A stretch of DNA of 45,306 nucleotides from JBFEUI01 sp041547565 (GTDB taxonomy: Bacteria > Pseudomonadota > Gammaproteobacteria > Thiohalomonadales > Thiohalomonadaceae), in contig JBFEUI010000008.1 of assembly GCA_041547565.1 (NCBI GenBank), positions 1 to 45,306 of the forward strand, given 5' to 3'. Positions within the stretch are counted from its first letter, which is position 1. Each line of letters opens with the position of its first letter. Of the stretch, positions 34,670 through 42,923 are shown piece after piece. Both the position numbers and the translations under genes were made by a program. The notes beneath the pieces are model-generated. The model was not told where the DNA came from and searched no databases. It worked only from the letters and a program-made list of their open reading frames with translations.

Positions 34670-34704
34670 ACTTTTAAATTCCGTAATTCGGAGGGTCGAT
34701 AGAG

Positions 34705-35424
34705 ATGTCAGTGCTCTACGCACTTCTATTCTATGTTGCAACCGCGTTGCTTATTGTGGGTCTGGTACGCAAGGTCGTCCAGTACACCAAGTCACCTGCA
34801 CCGCTGAAGATTCCTACAACACCCGCCCCCACGACCCAAAGTGGCGTGGTGTTACGCATGGCCCGCGAGGTCGTGCTGTTCGAGAGCCTGTTCAAGTCCA
34901 ACAAGTGGATTTGGCTGTTCGGATACCTGTTCCATGCCGGTCTGGCACTGGTGATAGTTCGCCATTTGCGCTACTTCATCGACGATGTGCCGACTGTCAT
35001 CGCCCTGCTTCAACCCTTTGGCATCTATGGCGGCATGGCCATGGCACTGGGCCTGCTCGGACTTTGGGGTCGTCGCATCTTTGTCGAGCGCATCCGCTAT
35101 ATCACCGGGCCGTCGGATCATCTGATCCTGCTGCTGCTGGTCATGATCGGTGTCAGTGGTTTGATGATGAAGTTCGTCAATCACACCGATATCGTAATGG
35201 TTAAACAATTCATGTTGGGGCTGATGGTATTCGATATCCGTCCGTTGCCGACTGACTTCCCGTTGCTTGTCCATCTGGCGCTGGTAGCCGTGTTGATGAT
35301 TGTATTCCCTGTCAGCAAGCTGCTGCATGCACCCGGTGTCTTCTTTAGCCCGACCCGCAACCAGGTAGACAATCCTCGTGAGCGTCGTCACCTGGCACCC
35401 TGGGCGGCTGAACTAGACAAGTAA
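34705..35424 (+). CDS. dsrM: DsrM, heme b membrane subunit of DsrMKJOP
   Basis: 239-aa NarI-like membrane protein with about five or six helices and several histidines suited to heme b (WLFGYLFHAGLALVIVRH, LVHLALVA). With DsrK it forms the quinone-facing module of DsrMKJOP, passing electrons between the quinone pool and the cytoplasmic thiol/disulfide site. AATTCGGAGGG precedes the start. Shorter than the form in sulfate reducers, as usual for oxidisers. Confidence 0.95.
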   Translation: MSVLYALLFYVATALLIVGLVRKVVQYTKSPAPLKIPTTPAPTTQSGVVLRMAREVVLFESLFKSNKWIWLFGYLFHAGLALVIVRHLRYFIDDVPTVIALLQPFGIYGGMAMALGLLGLWGRRIFVERIRYITGPSDHLILLLLVMIGVSGLMMKFVNHTDIVMVKQFMLGLMVFDIRPLPTDFPLLVHLALVAVLMIVFPVSKLLHAPGVFFSPTRNQVDNPRERRHLAPWAAELDK

Positions 35425-35462
35425 ACGAATCGTTTTCGGAAAATAAGAGTAAGGAGAATCGC

Positions 35463-37049
35463 GTGGCCGATTTCCAAACCCCCGAATTCAGGGAATTCCC
35501 CGGTGCGCCGAATGCACTGGAGGTTGATGCAACCGCGCATCTGAGTCCCTTTATTGCAAAGCCTGAACACCAGGAACAGCTCGGATTCCCGGGCGAACTG
35601 GTTGATAACTGGGAAGAGAAAGCCATCGAAAAGATGGGCGATCTTCTAAGCAAGTATCGCTCGCTGCAGGTCTATATGGATGCCTGCGTAAAGTGCGGCT
35701 CGTGCACCGACAAGTGCCACTACTTCCAGGGCACCTCCGATCCCAAGAACATGCCGGTGGCACGTCAGGATCTGATGCGCAGCGTCTATCGCCGCTACTT
35801 TACCTTTGCCGGCAAGTACTTCCCCAAGCTGGTGGGCGCGCGCGATATGACCCGCGAGGTGCTGGACGAGTGGTACAACTACTTCCACCAGTGCTCCCAG
35901 TGCCGCCGCTGCTCGGTATTCTGCCCCTATGGCATCGACACCGCCGAAATTTCCATGGCAGCGCGTGAAATCATGGACTCCATCGGTCACGGCCAGAAAT
36001 ACTGTAACGAGATCCTGGGCAAGGTTCAGACCGTAGGTAACAACCTTGGCCTACCCGGCCCAGCGCTGAGGGCAACTCTGGCAGAATTCGAAGAAGAGAT
36101 CGAAGAAGATACCGGCCTGCCGGTGAAGATGCCGGTTGACGTCAAGGGGGCGGACATACTACTCGTCACCCCCTCAGCCGACTTCTTTGCCGAGCCTCAC
36201 ATCGACGGCCTGATGGGCTATGCCAAGGTCTTCCACGAAGCCGGTGTCAGTTGGACCCTGAGCACACATGCGGCCGAGGCGGCAAACTTCTCCATGTTTA
36301 TCGGCAGCTACAGCAACCTCAAGAAGGTCGCTGAACGCATCCGCGATGCAGCACTGGAACTGGGTGTCAAACGCATCATCGTAGGTGAGTGTGGCCACGC
36401 CTGGCGCGTAGCCTACAGCTTCTGGAACACCACCGCCGGTGTGGGTTCCGGCGCAGCGGAAGACGATGAGTTTGCCCAGAAGCTGCAAAAGCAGCTGGAT
36501 CACAACTACCCGATTCCGCAGCACATCTGCGAATTCACCTACGACCTGATTCAGCAGGATAAACTTAAATTCGATAAGAGCCAGAATGACTGGCGCACGG
36601 TCACCTTCCACGACTCATGCAACGTTGCCCGTGGCAGCCGCATGGGCAGCTGGGCTGGCGGCCAGTTCGATATTCCGCGTGCTGTTATCAAGGCGGCCTG
36701 CAACAACTACGTCGATATGGACCCCGACACCATCAAGGAAAAGACCTTCTGCTGCGGTGGCGGTGGCGGTCTGCTCACCGACGACCTGATGGAGATTCGG
36801 GTAAAAGGTGCATTGCCCCGTATGGAGGCGCTGCATGATGTGGTTGAGGAAGAAGGCGTAACACACATGGCGGCAATCTGCGCGATCTGCAAGGCGCAAT
36901 TTGCCAAGATCCTGCCCTACTTCAAGTTCGGGATGGACATGATTGTCAGTACCCACCAGTTGGTCGGTGATGCACTGGTGATGACCGGGTCTGAGCAGGA
37001 AAAAGCGCTGCAGGAGCAGGAAAAGCCTGCCGAAGAAGCAACCGAATAA
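35463..37049 (+). CDS. dsrK: DsrK, Fe-S HdrD-like subunit of DsrMKJOP
   Basis: 528 aa. Two ferredoxin-type motifs (CVKCGSCTDKC and CSQCRRCSVFCPYG) followed by two CCG-type cysteine segments (CFCCGGGGGLL and a second one near the end, AICAICKAQF), the site of the noncubane 4Fe-4S cluster of heterodisulfide-reductase-like enzymes. It is expected to act on the DsrC trisulfide. Starts with GTG after AAGGAG; soluble, peripheral. Confidence 0.96.
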   Translation: MADFQTPEFREFPGAPNALEVDATAHLSPFIAKPEHQEQLGFPGELVDNWEEKAIEKMGDLLSKYRSLQVYMDACVKCGSCTDKCHYFQGTSDPKNMPVARQDLMRSVYRRYFTFAGKYFPKLVGARDMTREVLDEWYNYFHQCSQCRRCSVFCPYGIDTAEISMAAREIMDSIGHGQKYCNEILGKVQTVGNNLGLPGPALRATLAEFEEEIEEDTGLPVKMPVDVKGADILLVTPSADFFAEPHIDGLMGYAKVFHEAGVSWTLSTHAAEAANFSMFIGSYSNLKKVAERIRDAALELGVKRIIVGECGHAWRVAYSFWNTTAGVGSGAAEDDEFAQKLQKQLDHNYPIPQHICEFTYDLIQQDKLKFDKSQNDWRTVTFHDSCNVARGSRMGSWAGGQFDIPRAVIKAACNNYVDMDPDTIKEKTFCCGGGGGLLTDDLMEIRVKGALPRMEALHDVVEEEGVTHMAAICAICKAQFAKILPYFKFGMDMIVSTHQLVGDALVMTGSEQEKALQEQEKPAEEATE

Positions 37050-37114
37050 CCGGGTAGACACACCACAGTGGGTTACCCCAAGAAATAGATTTTTGGCATA
37101 GGAGACTATTGAGC

Positions 37115-39106
37115 ATGGCAACTTCTAGCGATGATATGAACAAAGAGTTTACGTTCCGCAAATACAAGGAAGGCGAAAGCCCCGACATGATGCGGAATAA
37201 CGAAAACATCTGGCAGGCTGGCTGGACGCACAAGTGTCCGACCTACGTACACCGTACACCGCCTTGCCAGGGAAGCTGCCCTTCCGGTCATGACATCCGT
37301 GGCTGGCTCGATATCGTGCGTGGTCTGGAAAAGCCCAGCGGCGAGATGAGCATGCAGGAGTACGCCTTCCAGCGCGCCACCCTGTCCAACCCCTTCCCCT
37401 CGGTCATGGGTCGTGTTTGCCCTGCCCCGTGTGAAGACGGCTGCAACCGCAACATGGTTGAAGACCACGTTGGTATCAACTCCGTAGAGCAGTACATCGG
37501 CGACCAGGCCCTGGCCAACAAGTTCGCATTTGAAGCCGGCGATGATACGGGCAAAAAAGTTGCCATCATCGGCGGTGGTCCCGGTGGTCTGGCTGCGGCC
37601 TACCAGTTGCGTCGTATGGGTCACGCTGTCACCATCTTCGATAATCAGGAGAAACTCGGTGGCATGATGCGCTACGGTATCCCCGGCTATCGTATGCCAC
37701 GTGACGTCCTCGACGGTGAGATTCAGCGTATCGTCGACATGGGTGTTGAGGTGAAGAACAAGACCAAGGTCGGTGTGGATGTCAGCATCGATGCTCTGGA
37801 AAAAGATTTCGACGCCGTCGTGTTCGCCATGGGCGCACAGGCCGGCCGTGCCCTGCCCATCCCCGGTGCCGATGCGGTTAACTGCATCACCGGTGTGGCC
37901 TTCCTGGCCGCCTTCAACGAGGGCCGCCTGAAAGCCGTCAGCGGCAAGGTGCTGGTTATCGGTGGTGGTGATACCTCTATCGACGTCGCTTCCGTTGCCC
38001 GCCGTCTGGGTAACATTACTGTTGAAAACGAAAAAGACCGTCCCGAGCACATCATCATCAACCAGACTGCTCAGGATGTTGCCTCCAGTGCCGCTCGCCA
38101 GGGGGCTGATGTCACCCTGATCTCCCGTTCTTCCATCGAGAACATGCCGGCCGCCGAACACGAAATCGAAGACGCCAACCGCGAAGGTGTCGAGATCATC
38201 GGCCAACTGACCCCGGTTGAGGTGATCACGGGCGAAGATGGTCGCGCTACAGGCCTGAAGGTCCAGAAACTGGAGGCTGACGGCAAGACGCCTATCGAAG
38301 GTAGCGACTACGTCATCGATGCCGAGCTGATCGTCGCCGCCATCGGTCAGGGTGGTGACTGGCAAGGCATGGACGGATTCTCCAACGACCGCGGTCTGGC
38401 CGATGCCGACAAGCACTTCCAGGTGCCCGGCAAGCCCGGTTTCTTCGCCATCGGCGATATCGTCCGCCCGCATCTGCTGACAACTGCTATTGGTCAGGCC
38501 TCTATCGCGGCCGAGAGCATCGACCACTACCTCAAGCACGAGGAGCTGAAGAATCGTCCGAAGGTCGACGTGCACCACTTCAATCTGATGAACAAACTGC
38601 GCGAGACCGGTCTGCAGCCTGAGGAGTTCCACCATCTCGATGCCGAGGAAGTGAAGGCAAAAGAAGGTTTTGCCAAGGAGATCGATCTGGGTGTGCGCGG
38701 TACCTCTGAAGAGAAGTACGCCGTACATAACTACGAAGATCGCTCAAGTCAGGAGATTATCAGCTCTGACATGCTGTTCCTGGGCCACTTCGAACAGACA
38801 CCTCGCAACAAACGGGCTCACATTGAGGTTACCGCGGAAGATGTTATCGGTAACTACCAAGAGCGTCTGCAGCCCCTGAGTGAGGAAGAGGCCGTTAACG
38901 AGGCCAAGCGCTGCATGAGCTGCGGTATGTGCTTCGAGTGTGACAACTGTGTGGTCTTCTGCCCCCAGGATGCCGTGAAGAAGACCAAGCGTACCGAGTC
39001 AACCACCGGCCGTTACGTTTACACCGATTATGATCGCTGCATCGGTTGCCACATCTGTGCCGACGTTTGCCCGACCGGTTACATCGACATGGGTATGGGC
39101 GAATAA
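37115..39106 (+). CDS. dsrL: DsrL, NAD(P)H:acceptor oxidoreductase
   Basis: 663 aa flavoprotein of the glutamate-synthase small-subunit type. N-terminal Fe-S segment (PPCQGSCPSGHD; CPAPCEDGC), two nucleotide-binding folds (VAIIGGGPGGLAAAYQLRRMG and VIGGGDTSIDVAS) and a C-terminal ferredoxin domain with two 4Fe-4S motifs (CMSCGMCFECDNC; CIGCHICADVC). In oxidisers DsrL is the electron acceptor for DsrAB during sulfur oxidation and reduces NAD+. Start ATG at 37115 after GGAG; a TTG two codons earlier is unlikely. Confidence 0.97.
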   Translation: MATSSDDMNKEFTFRKYKEGESPDMMRNNENIWQAGWTHKCPTYVHRTPPCQGSCPSGHDIRGWLDIVRGLEKPSGEMSMQEYAFQRATLSNPFPSVMGRVCPAPCEDGCNRNMVEDHVGINSVEQYIGDQALANKFAFEAGDDTGKKVAIIGGGPGGLAAAYQLRRMGHAVTIFDNQEKLGGMMRYGIPGYRMPRDVLDGEIQRIVDMGVEVKNKTKVGVDVSIDALEKDFDAVVFAMGAQAGRALPIPGADAVNCITGVAFLAAFNEGRLKAVSGKVLVIGGGDTSIDVASVARRLGNITVENEKDRPEHIIINQTAQDVASSAARQGADVTLISRSSIENMPAAEHEIEDANREGVEIIGQLTPVEVITGEDGRATGLKVQKLEADGKTPIEGSDYVIDAELIVAAIGQGGDWQGMDGFSNDRGLADADKHFQVPGKPGFFAIGDIVRPHLLTTAIGQASIAAESIDHYLKHEELKNRPKVDVHHFNLMNKLRETGLQPEEFHHLDAEEVKAKEGFAKEIDLGVRGTSEEKYAVHNYEDRSSQEIISSDMLFLGHFEQTPRNKRAHIEVTAEDVIGNYQERLQPLSEEEAVNEAKRCMSCGMCFECDNCVVFCPQDAVKKTKRTESTTGRYVYTDYDRCIGCHICADVCPTGYIDMGMGE

Positions 39107-39116
39107 GGGGAGTCTT

Positions 39117-39605
39117 ATGAAGCGCTTAATCAAGCTGCTGCACGTTCTCCCGGCGCTGCTGGTGCTGACACTGTCAGCACCGGCCAGTGCCGGTGATTCG
39201 GGGCCTGTGATTCCCAAGGCCGTCAAGGGTGATCAGTGCGTGGAACCGACCGACGTGATGCGCCGAAACCATATGGATTTCCTCAAGCATCAGCGCGATG
39301 ACACCATGCACAAGGGCATTCGCACCAAGAAGTACAGCCTGAAACAGTGCCTGGAGTGCCATGTTCCTCCGCAGGACGAGGCTAAGGCAGCGGAAGGTGA
39401 GCACTTCTGCAAAAGCTGTCACATATATGCGGGCGTACGTATCGACTGTTTCCAGTGTCACAACACGCGCCCGGAAAAGACCGCGAAGTTCCATCCCCTG
39501 GTCACACCAGCGATGCAGGCAACAAAGGGCCTCCACAGCCCTGAGACGGCTGCACTGCTGAACAAAATGGCCGCCACCAAAAACACTACAGGTGCTGCCC
39601 AATGA
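39117..39605 (+). CDS. dsrJ: DsrJ, periplasmic triheme cytochrome c
   Basis: 162 aa. Signal peptide or anchor at residues 1-24 (ending APASAG). Three heme-binding motifs: CLECH (78-82), CKSCH (98-102) and CFQCH (111-115). Cys41 in GDQCVEPTD matches the position of the unusual cysteine that ligates one heme in Allochromatium DsrJ. Start ATG at 39117 with GGGGAGT upstream. Its stop overlaps the dsrO start by four bases. Confidence 0.97.
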   Translation: MKRLIKLLHVLPALLVLTLSAPASAGDSGPVIPKAVKGDQCVEPTDVMRRNHMDFLKHQRDDTMHKGIRTKKYSLKQCLECHVPPQDEAKAAEGEHFCKSCHIYAGVRIDCFQCHNTRPEKTAKFHPLVTPAMQATKGLHSPETAALLNKMAATKNTTGAAQ

Positions 39606-40366
39606 GTGATATGAAGCAACCTGAACAGTCCCGTCGTGATTTTCTCAGTCTGGGTGCCAAGGCGGCCGCTGGCCTGACCCTGGCCCCCGGTGTTGTTCTC
39701 TACACTGTTGCCCAGGCCAAGCCTGATGACCAGGCAGTGAGTAACATCAACCGCTGGGGGATGCTTATCGATACCACCAAGTGTGCCAACGGCTGCGATG
39801 CCTGTGTTACTGCCTGTGAGAAAGAGAACGGCTGGGGCAACAGCGGCTCTGAGAAGCACTCCTCTGTCAGTCAGAAGCCGCAGTGGATTCGCAAGGTCGA
39901 ACTGCGCCACAAGGAGACCGGTGAGCAGCACTCGCTGCCCATGATGTGCCAGCACTGTGAAACCCCGCCCTGCGTGGATGTCTGCCCCACCGGCGCGTCC
40001 ATGAAGCGCGCCGACGGTATCGTGCTGGTCGACCGTCACATTTGCATCGGTTGCCGCTACTGCATGATGGCCTGCCCCTACAAGGCACGTTCCTTCCAGC
40101 ACGAGGCATTGACTGATCAGAGCCCTAACGCCCCCCGTGGCAAGGGCTGTGTTGAAAGCTGCACCCTCTGCGTCCACAAGGTGGATGCCGGGGACGGCAC
40201 CACTGCCTGTGCCCAGGCCTGTGCTGCAGAAGGTCACAACGCTATTATCTTTGGTGATTTGAAGGATCCCAATAGCGAAATCTCCAAGGTGGTTGCCAAG
40301 TACGCAACCAAACAGATTCGTGCCGATCTCGGCCTGAATCCCGGTGTTCGCTATCAAGGTATCTAA
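39602..40366 (+). CDS. dsrO: DsrO, periplasmic ferredoxin-like Fe-S protein
   Basis: 254 aa with a twin-arginine signal (SRRDFLSLGAKAA). It contains about four 4Fe-4S motifs of the DmsB/NrfC type (CANGCDACVTACEKE; CQHCETPPCVDVCP; CIGCRYCMMACPY; CTLCVHKVDAG). It links DsrJ and DsrP on the periplasmic side of the complex. ATGA overlap with dsrJ shows translational coupling. Confidence 0.97.
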   Translation: MSDMKQPEQSRRDFLSLGAKAAAGLTLAPGVVLYTVAQAKPDDQAVSNINRWGMLIDTTKCANGCDACVTACEKENGWGNSGSEKHSSVSQKPQWIRKVELRHKETGEQHSLPMMCQHCETPPCVDVCPTGASMKRADGIVLVDRHICIGCRYCMMACPYKARSFQHEALTDQSPNAPRGKGCVESCTLCVHKVDAGDGTTACAQACAAEGHNAIIFGDLKDPNSEISKVVAKYATKQIRADLGLNPGVRYQGI

Positions 40367-40387
40367 ACCCAAGGTTGGACAAGACGC

Positions 40388-41593
40388 ATGAAAAAGACGT
40401 TATACACACAAGTTGAAGGCGGCAAAGGCTTTTACCTCTTGCTCGCTGCCCTGGGTGCCATACTTCTGGCTGGTCTGGGTGCTGTTTACCACATGGAGCA
40501 CAACGGCCACTGGGTAACCGGCATGAATAACCAGATTGTCTGGGGCATGCCTCATGTCTTCGCCATCTTCCTGATCGTCGCCGCCTCCGGTGCACTGAAC
40601 GTAGCCTCCATCGGTTCGGTCTTCGGCAAGAAGATGTACAAGCCGCTGGCACCGCTCTCCGGACTACTCTCCATTGCGCTGCTGCTGGGCGGTCTGACTG
40701 TGCTGGTGCTGGATTTGGGCCGTCCTGATCGCCTAATCGTGGCCATGACCCACTACAATTTCAAGTCGATCTTCGCCTGGAACATCATTCTCTATAACGG
40801 TTTCCTCGCCCTAGTCATCGTCTACCTGTGGACCATGATGGAAAAGCGCATGAACCGCTACAAAGAGGCTGCCGGTTTTGCAGCCTTCATCTGGCGCCTT
40901 ATCCTCACCACCGGTACCGGTTCCATTTTCGGCTGGCTGGTTGCCCGTCAGGCCTATGATGCGGCCCTGATGGCACCGATGTTCATCGTCATGTCCTTCT
41001 CTTTCGGACTGGCGTTCTTCATCCTGGTGCTGATGGCCAGCTACAAGATGACCTGCCGTCCGCTGGGCGATGTCATCCTTGCGCGCCTGAAGAACCTGCT
41101 GGGTGTCTTCATCGGCGGCGTGCTCTACTTTGTCATGGTCTACCACCTGACCAATCTCTACGCCACCGAGCACCATGGTGTTGAGGCCTTCATCCTGCGC
41201 GATGGCGGTATCTTCACCACCCTGTTCTGGTTCGTGCAGATCATCCTCGGTTCCCTGTTGCCGCTGGCCCTTCTCTATCATCCTGCAACTGGCAAAAACC
41301 GTACCGCCATTGCCATCGCCTCACTGTTGGTGATCATCGGTGGCATCGCACAGGTGTATGTGATTCTGATTGGTGGCCAGGCCTACCCGCTGATCAATTT
41401 CCCCGGCTTTGAGGTCAGCAGCAGCTTTGCCGACGGCGCCATCAACAGCTACTCACCCACCGCGGCCGAGATCACCCTCGGTATCATGGGTATCGCTGTC
41501 GCCCTGGCACTGGTTGCAGTTGCCGTCAAGGTCCTGAGATTCCTGCCCGAAAGCCTGGCAGATGAGGCTGTAGACCCGCACCACAAGGCCTAG
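40388..41593 (+). CDS. dsrP: DsrP, NrfD-like membrane subunit
   Basis: 401-aa polytopic protein with about ten membrane helices (NrfD family, no cofactor of its own expected). It forms the second quinone-interacting module of DsrMKJOP together with DsrO and DsrJ. Last gene before the strong terminator at 41625. Normal length. Confidence 0.95.
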   Translation: MKKTLYTQVEGGKGFYLLLAALGAILLAGLGAVYHMEHNGHWVTGMNNQIVWGMPHVFAIFLIVAASGALNVASIGSVFGKKMYKPLAPLSGLLSIALLLGGLTVLVLDLGRPDRLIVAMTHYNFKSIFAWNIILYNGFLALVIVYLWTMMEKRMNRYKEAAGFAAFIWRLILTTGTGSIFGWLVARQAYDAALMAPMFIVMSFSFGLAFFILVLMASYKMTCRPLGDVILARLKNLLGVFIGGVLYFVMVYHLTNLYATEHHGVEAFILRDGGIFTTLFWFVQIILGSLLPLALLYHPATGKNRTAIAIASLLVIIGGIAQVYVILIGGQAYPLINFPGFEVSSSFADGAINSYSPTAAEITLGIMGIAVALALVAVAVKVLRFLPESLADEAVDPHHKA

Positions 41594-41624
41594 TCTGCGG
41601 GCCTGTAACAGGCAGTACCACCCC

Positions 41625-41663
41625 GAAAACACCGATGGTTCGCACGGATCATCGGTGTTTTTC
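41625..41663 (+). terminator. Strong Rho-independent terminator after dsrP
   Basis: AAAACACCGATG (41626-41637) and CATCGGTGTTTT (41650-41661) form a perfect 12-bp stem with a 12-base loop and a T-run in the right arm. It ends the dsrA-dsrP unit. Confidence 0.9.
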
Positions 41664-41694
41664 GTTTCAGGGCGGCGAGTATTGAATGGCCGAT

Positions 41695-41723
41695 TTTCAC
41701 CTCGCCCGCCCTTTGACTATAAT
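41695..41723 (+). promoter_or_regulatory. Candidate sigma70 promoter for trpD2-dsrN-dsrR
   Basis: TTTCAC (41695-41700) and TATAAT (41718-41723) with a 17-base spacer, 48 bases before the next ATG and after the terminator. The -35 is imperfect. It would give dsrNR a separate control from dsrA-P. Confidence 0.4.
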
Positions 41724-41770
41724 CCTCAGACCCCATATAAAAATAAATTCATACACATAGTGGAAGCGTA

Positions 41771-42772
41771 ATGACACAGGAACATCCATTTGCTGAATAC
41801 ATCCGAATCCTGGGCAAAGGGCGCAACGGCTCACGCGGTCTGAGCTTTGACGAAGCCTACGAGGCGATGCGCATGATTATGGCCGATGAGGTCGAACCGA
41901 TGCAGCTCGGCGCATTTTTGATGCTGATGCGCGTCAAGGAGGAGACCCCCGAAGAGGTCGCCGCCGCGGTAAAGGCCATACGTAAGACACTCAGCGTGCC
42001 GGCCAATGCCCCGAAGGTCGATGTCGACTGGTCTTCCTACGCGGGCAAAAAGCGCATCCTGCCCTGGTACCTGCTGGCCAACCTGCTGATGGCCGATAAC
42101 GGCATTCGCATCTTTATGCATGGTGCCAGCGGTCACACCGCAGGACGCATCTATACCAAGAACGTATTGCCCGAACTGGGCATCTCCGCGGCCAGCAGCA
42201 TGGATGAGGCCGTCGAGCAGCTTGAGCGCCAGAATTTCGCCTACATGGATCTGGAGCATCTGAGCCCCAAGTTGCATGAGATTATCGAGTTGCGGCCCCT
42301 CCTTGGCCTGCGCTCCCCGGTACACACCATTGCCCGGATGCTCAACCCCTTCGATGCTCCCCACGTGATGCAGGGTATCTTTCATCCCGGTTATCGCCCC
42401 ACCCACCAGGAGGCGGGCATGCTGCTGAACATCCCCCACCTTGCGGTTATCAAGGGTGAAGGCGGTGAAATTGAACGCAATCCTGATCAACCATGCCTGA
42501 TCCAGAGTGTCCATAACGGTGAAATGAGTGACGAGGAGTGGCCGGCGATGTTCGACAAGCGTCACCCACGCCCCAATGAGATGGATCTTTCTGATCTTGT
42601 TTCGGTATGGAAAGGCGACAAAGCAGATGAATATGCCGCTGGTGCTGTTATCGGTACTATAGCGGTTACACTCTACACCATGCGGCGTGCCGACAGTCGG
42701 GAAGAGGCAGAAACGATGGCCCGTGAGATGTGGGAGAGCCGCAACAAGACACGTTTTAGCGTTGCAGCGTAA
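41771..42772 (+). CDS. TrpD2/YbiB-like glycosyl-transferase-fold protein
   Basis: 333 aa with the N-terminal helical domain (MTQEHPFAEYIRILGKGRNG; AYEAMRMIMADEVEPMQLGAFLM) and C-terminal alpha/beta domain of anthranilate phosphoribosyltransferases. The PRPP-binding glycine loop is altered (HGASGHTAGRIYTK), which fits the YbiB/TrpD2 group, reported to bind DNA rather than make tryptophan intermediates. It is inserted between dsrP and dsrN. No tryptophan genes are nearby. Confidence 0.85.
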   Translation: MTQEHPFAEYIRILGKGRNGSRGLSFDEAYEAMRMIMADEVEPMQLGAFLMLMRVKEETPEEVAAAVKAIRKTLSVPANAPKVDVDWSSYAGKKRILPWYLLANLLMADNGIRIFMHGASGHTAGRIYTKNVLPELGISAASSMDEAVEQLERQNFAYMDLEHLSPKLHEIIELRPLLGLRSPVHTIARMLNPFDAPHVMQGIFHPGYRPTHQEAGMLLNIPHLAVIKGEGGEIERNPDQPCLIQSVHNGEMSDEEWPAMFDKRHPRPNEMDLSDLVSVWKGDKADEYAAGAVIGTIAVTLYTMRRADSREEAETMAREMWESRNKTRFSVAA

Positions 42773-42778
42773 ATTCCA

Positions 42779-42915
42779 GTGAAGCGTGAGGAATTAAGAG
42801 TGAAGCGTAGAGAAGTGCTAACTATGAACGTGATTACTCCTGTTATCGCCAGTAAAGACGGATTAGTGGAAGACTCCAAATCCATCCCCTTCACTCTTCA
42901 CCCTTCACTTTACAC
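42779..42915. repeat. GTGAAG/CTTCAC intergenic inverted repeat, copy 2
   Basis: Left GTGAAGCGTGAGG and AGAGTGAAGCGTAGAG (42779-42813); right CCCTTCACTCTTCACCC followed by TTCACTTTACAC (42887-42915). The two sides are inverted and similar to the copy at 26251-26374. It fills the gap between the TrpD2-like gene and dsrN and could form a hairpin in the transcript. Confidence 0.6.
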
Positions 42916-42923
42916 CTGAAGCT

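Noticed and set aside
37106..38728. Long open frames opposite dsrL, dsrA (30707-31819) and dsrB (32451-33611)
   Set aside because: These are antisense to strongly conserved dsr genes with biased codons, which leaves the reverse frame open. No independent coding evidence.
30746..41593. A sulfate-reducing (reductive) dsr system
   Set aside because: dsrEFH and dsrL are present, dsrD is absent, and the gene order follows that of sulfur-oxidising gammaproteobacteria.
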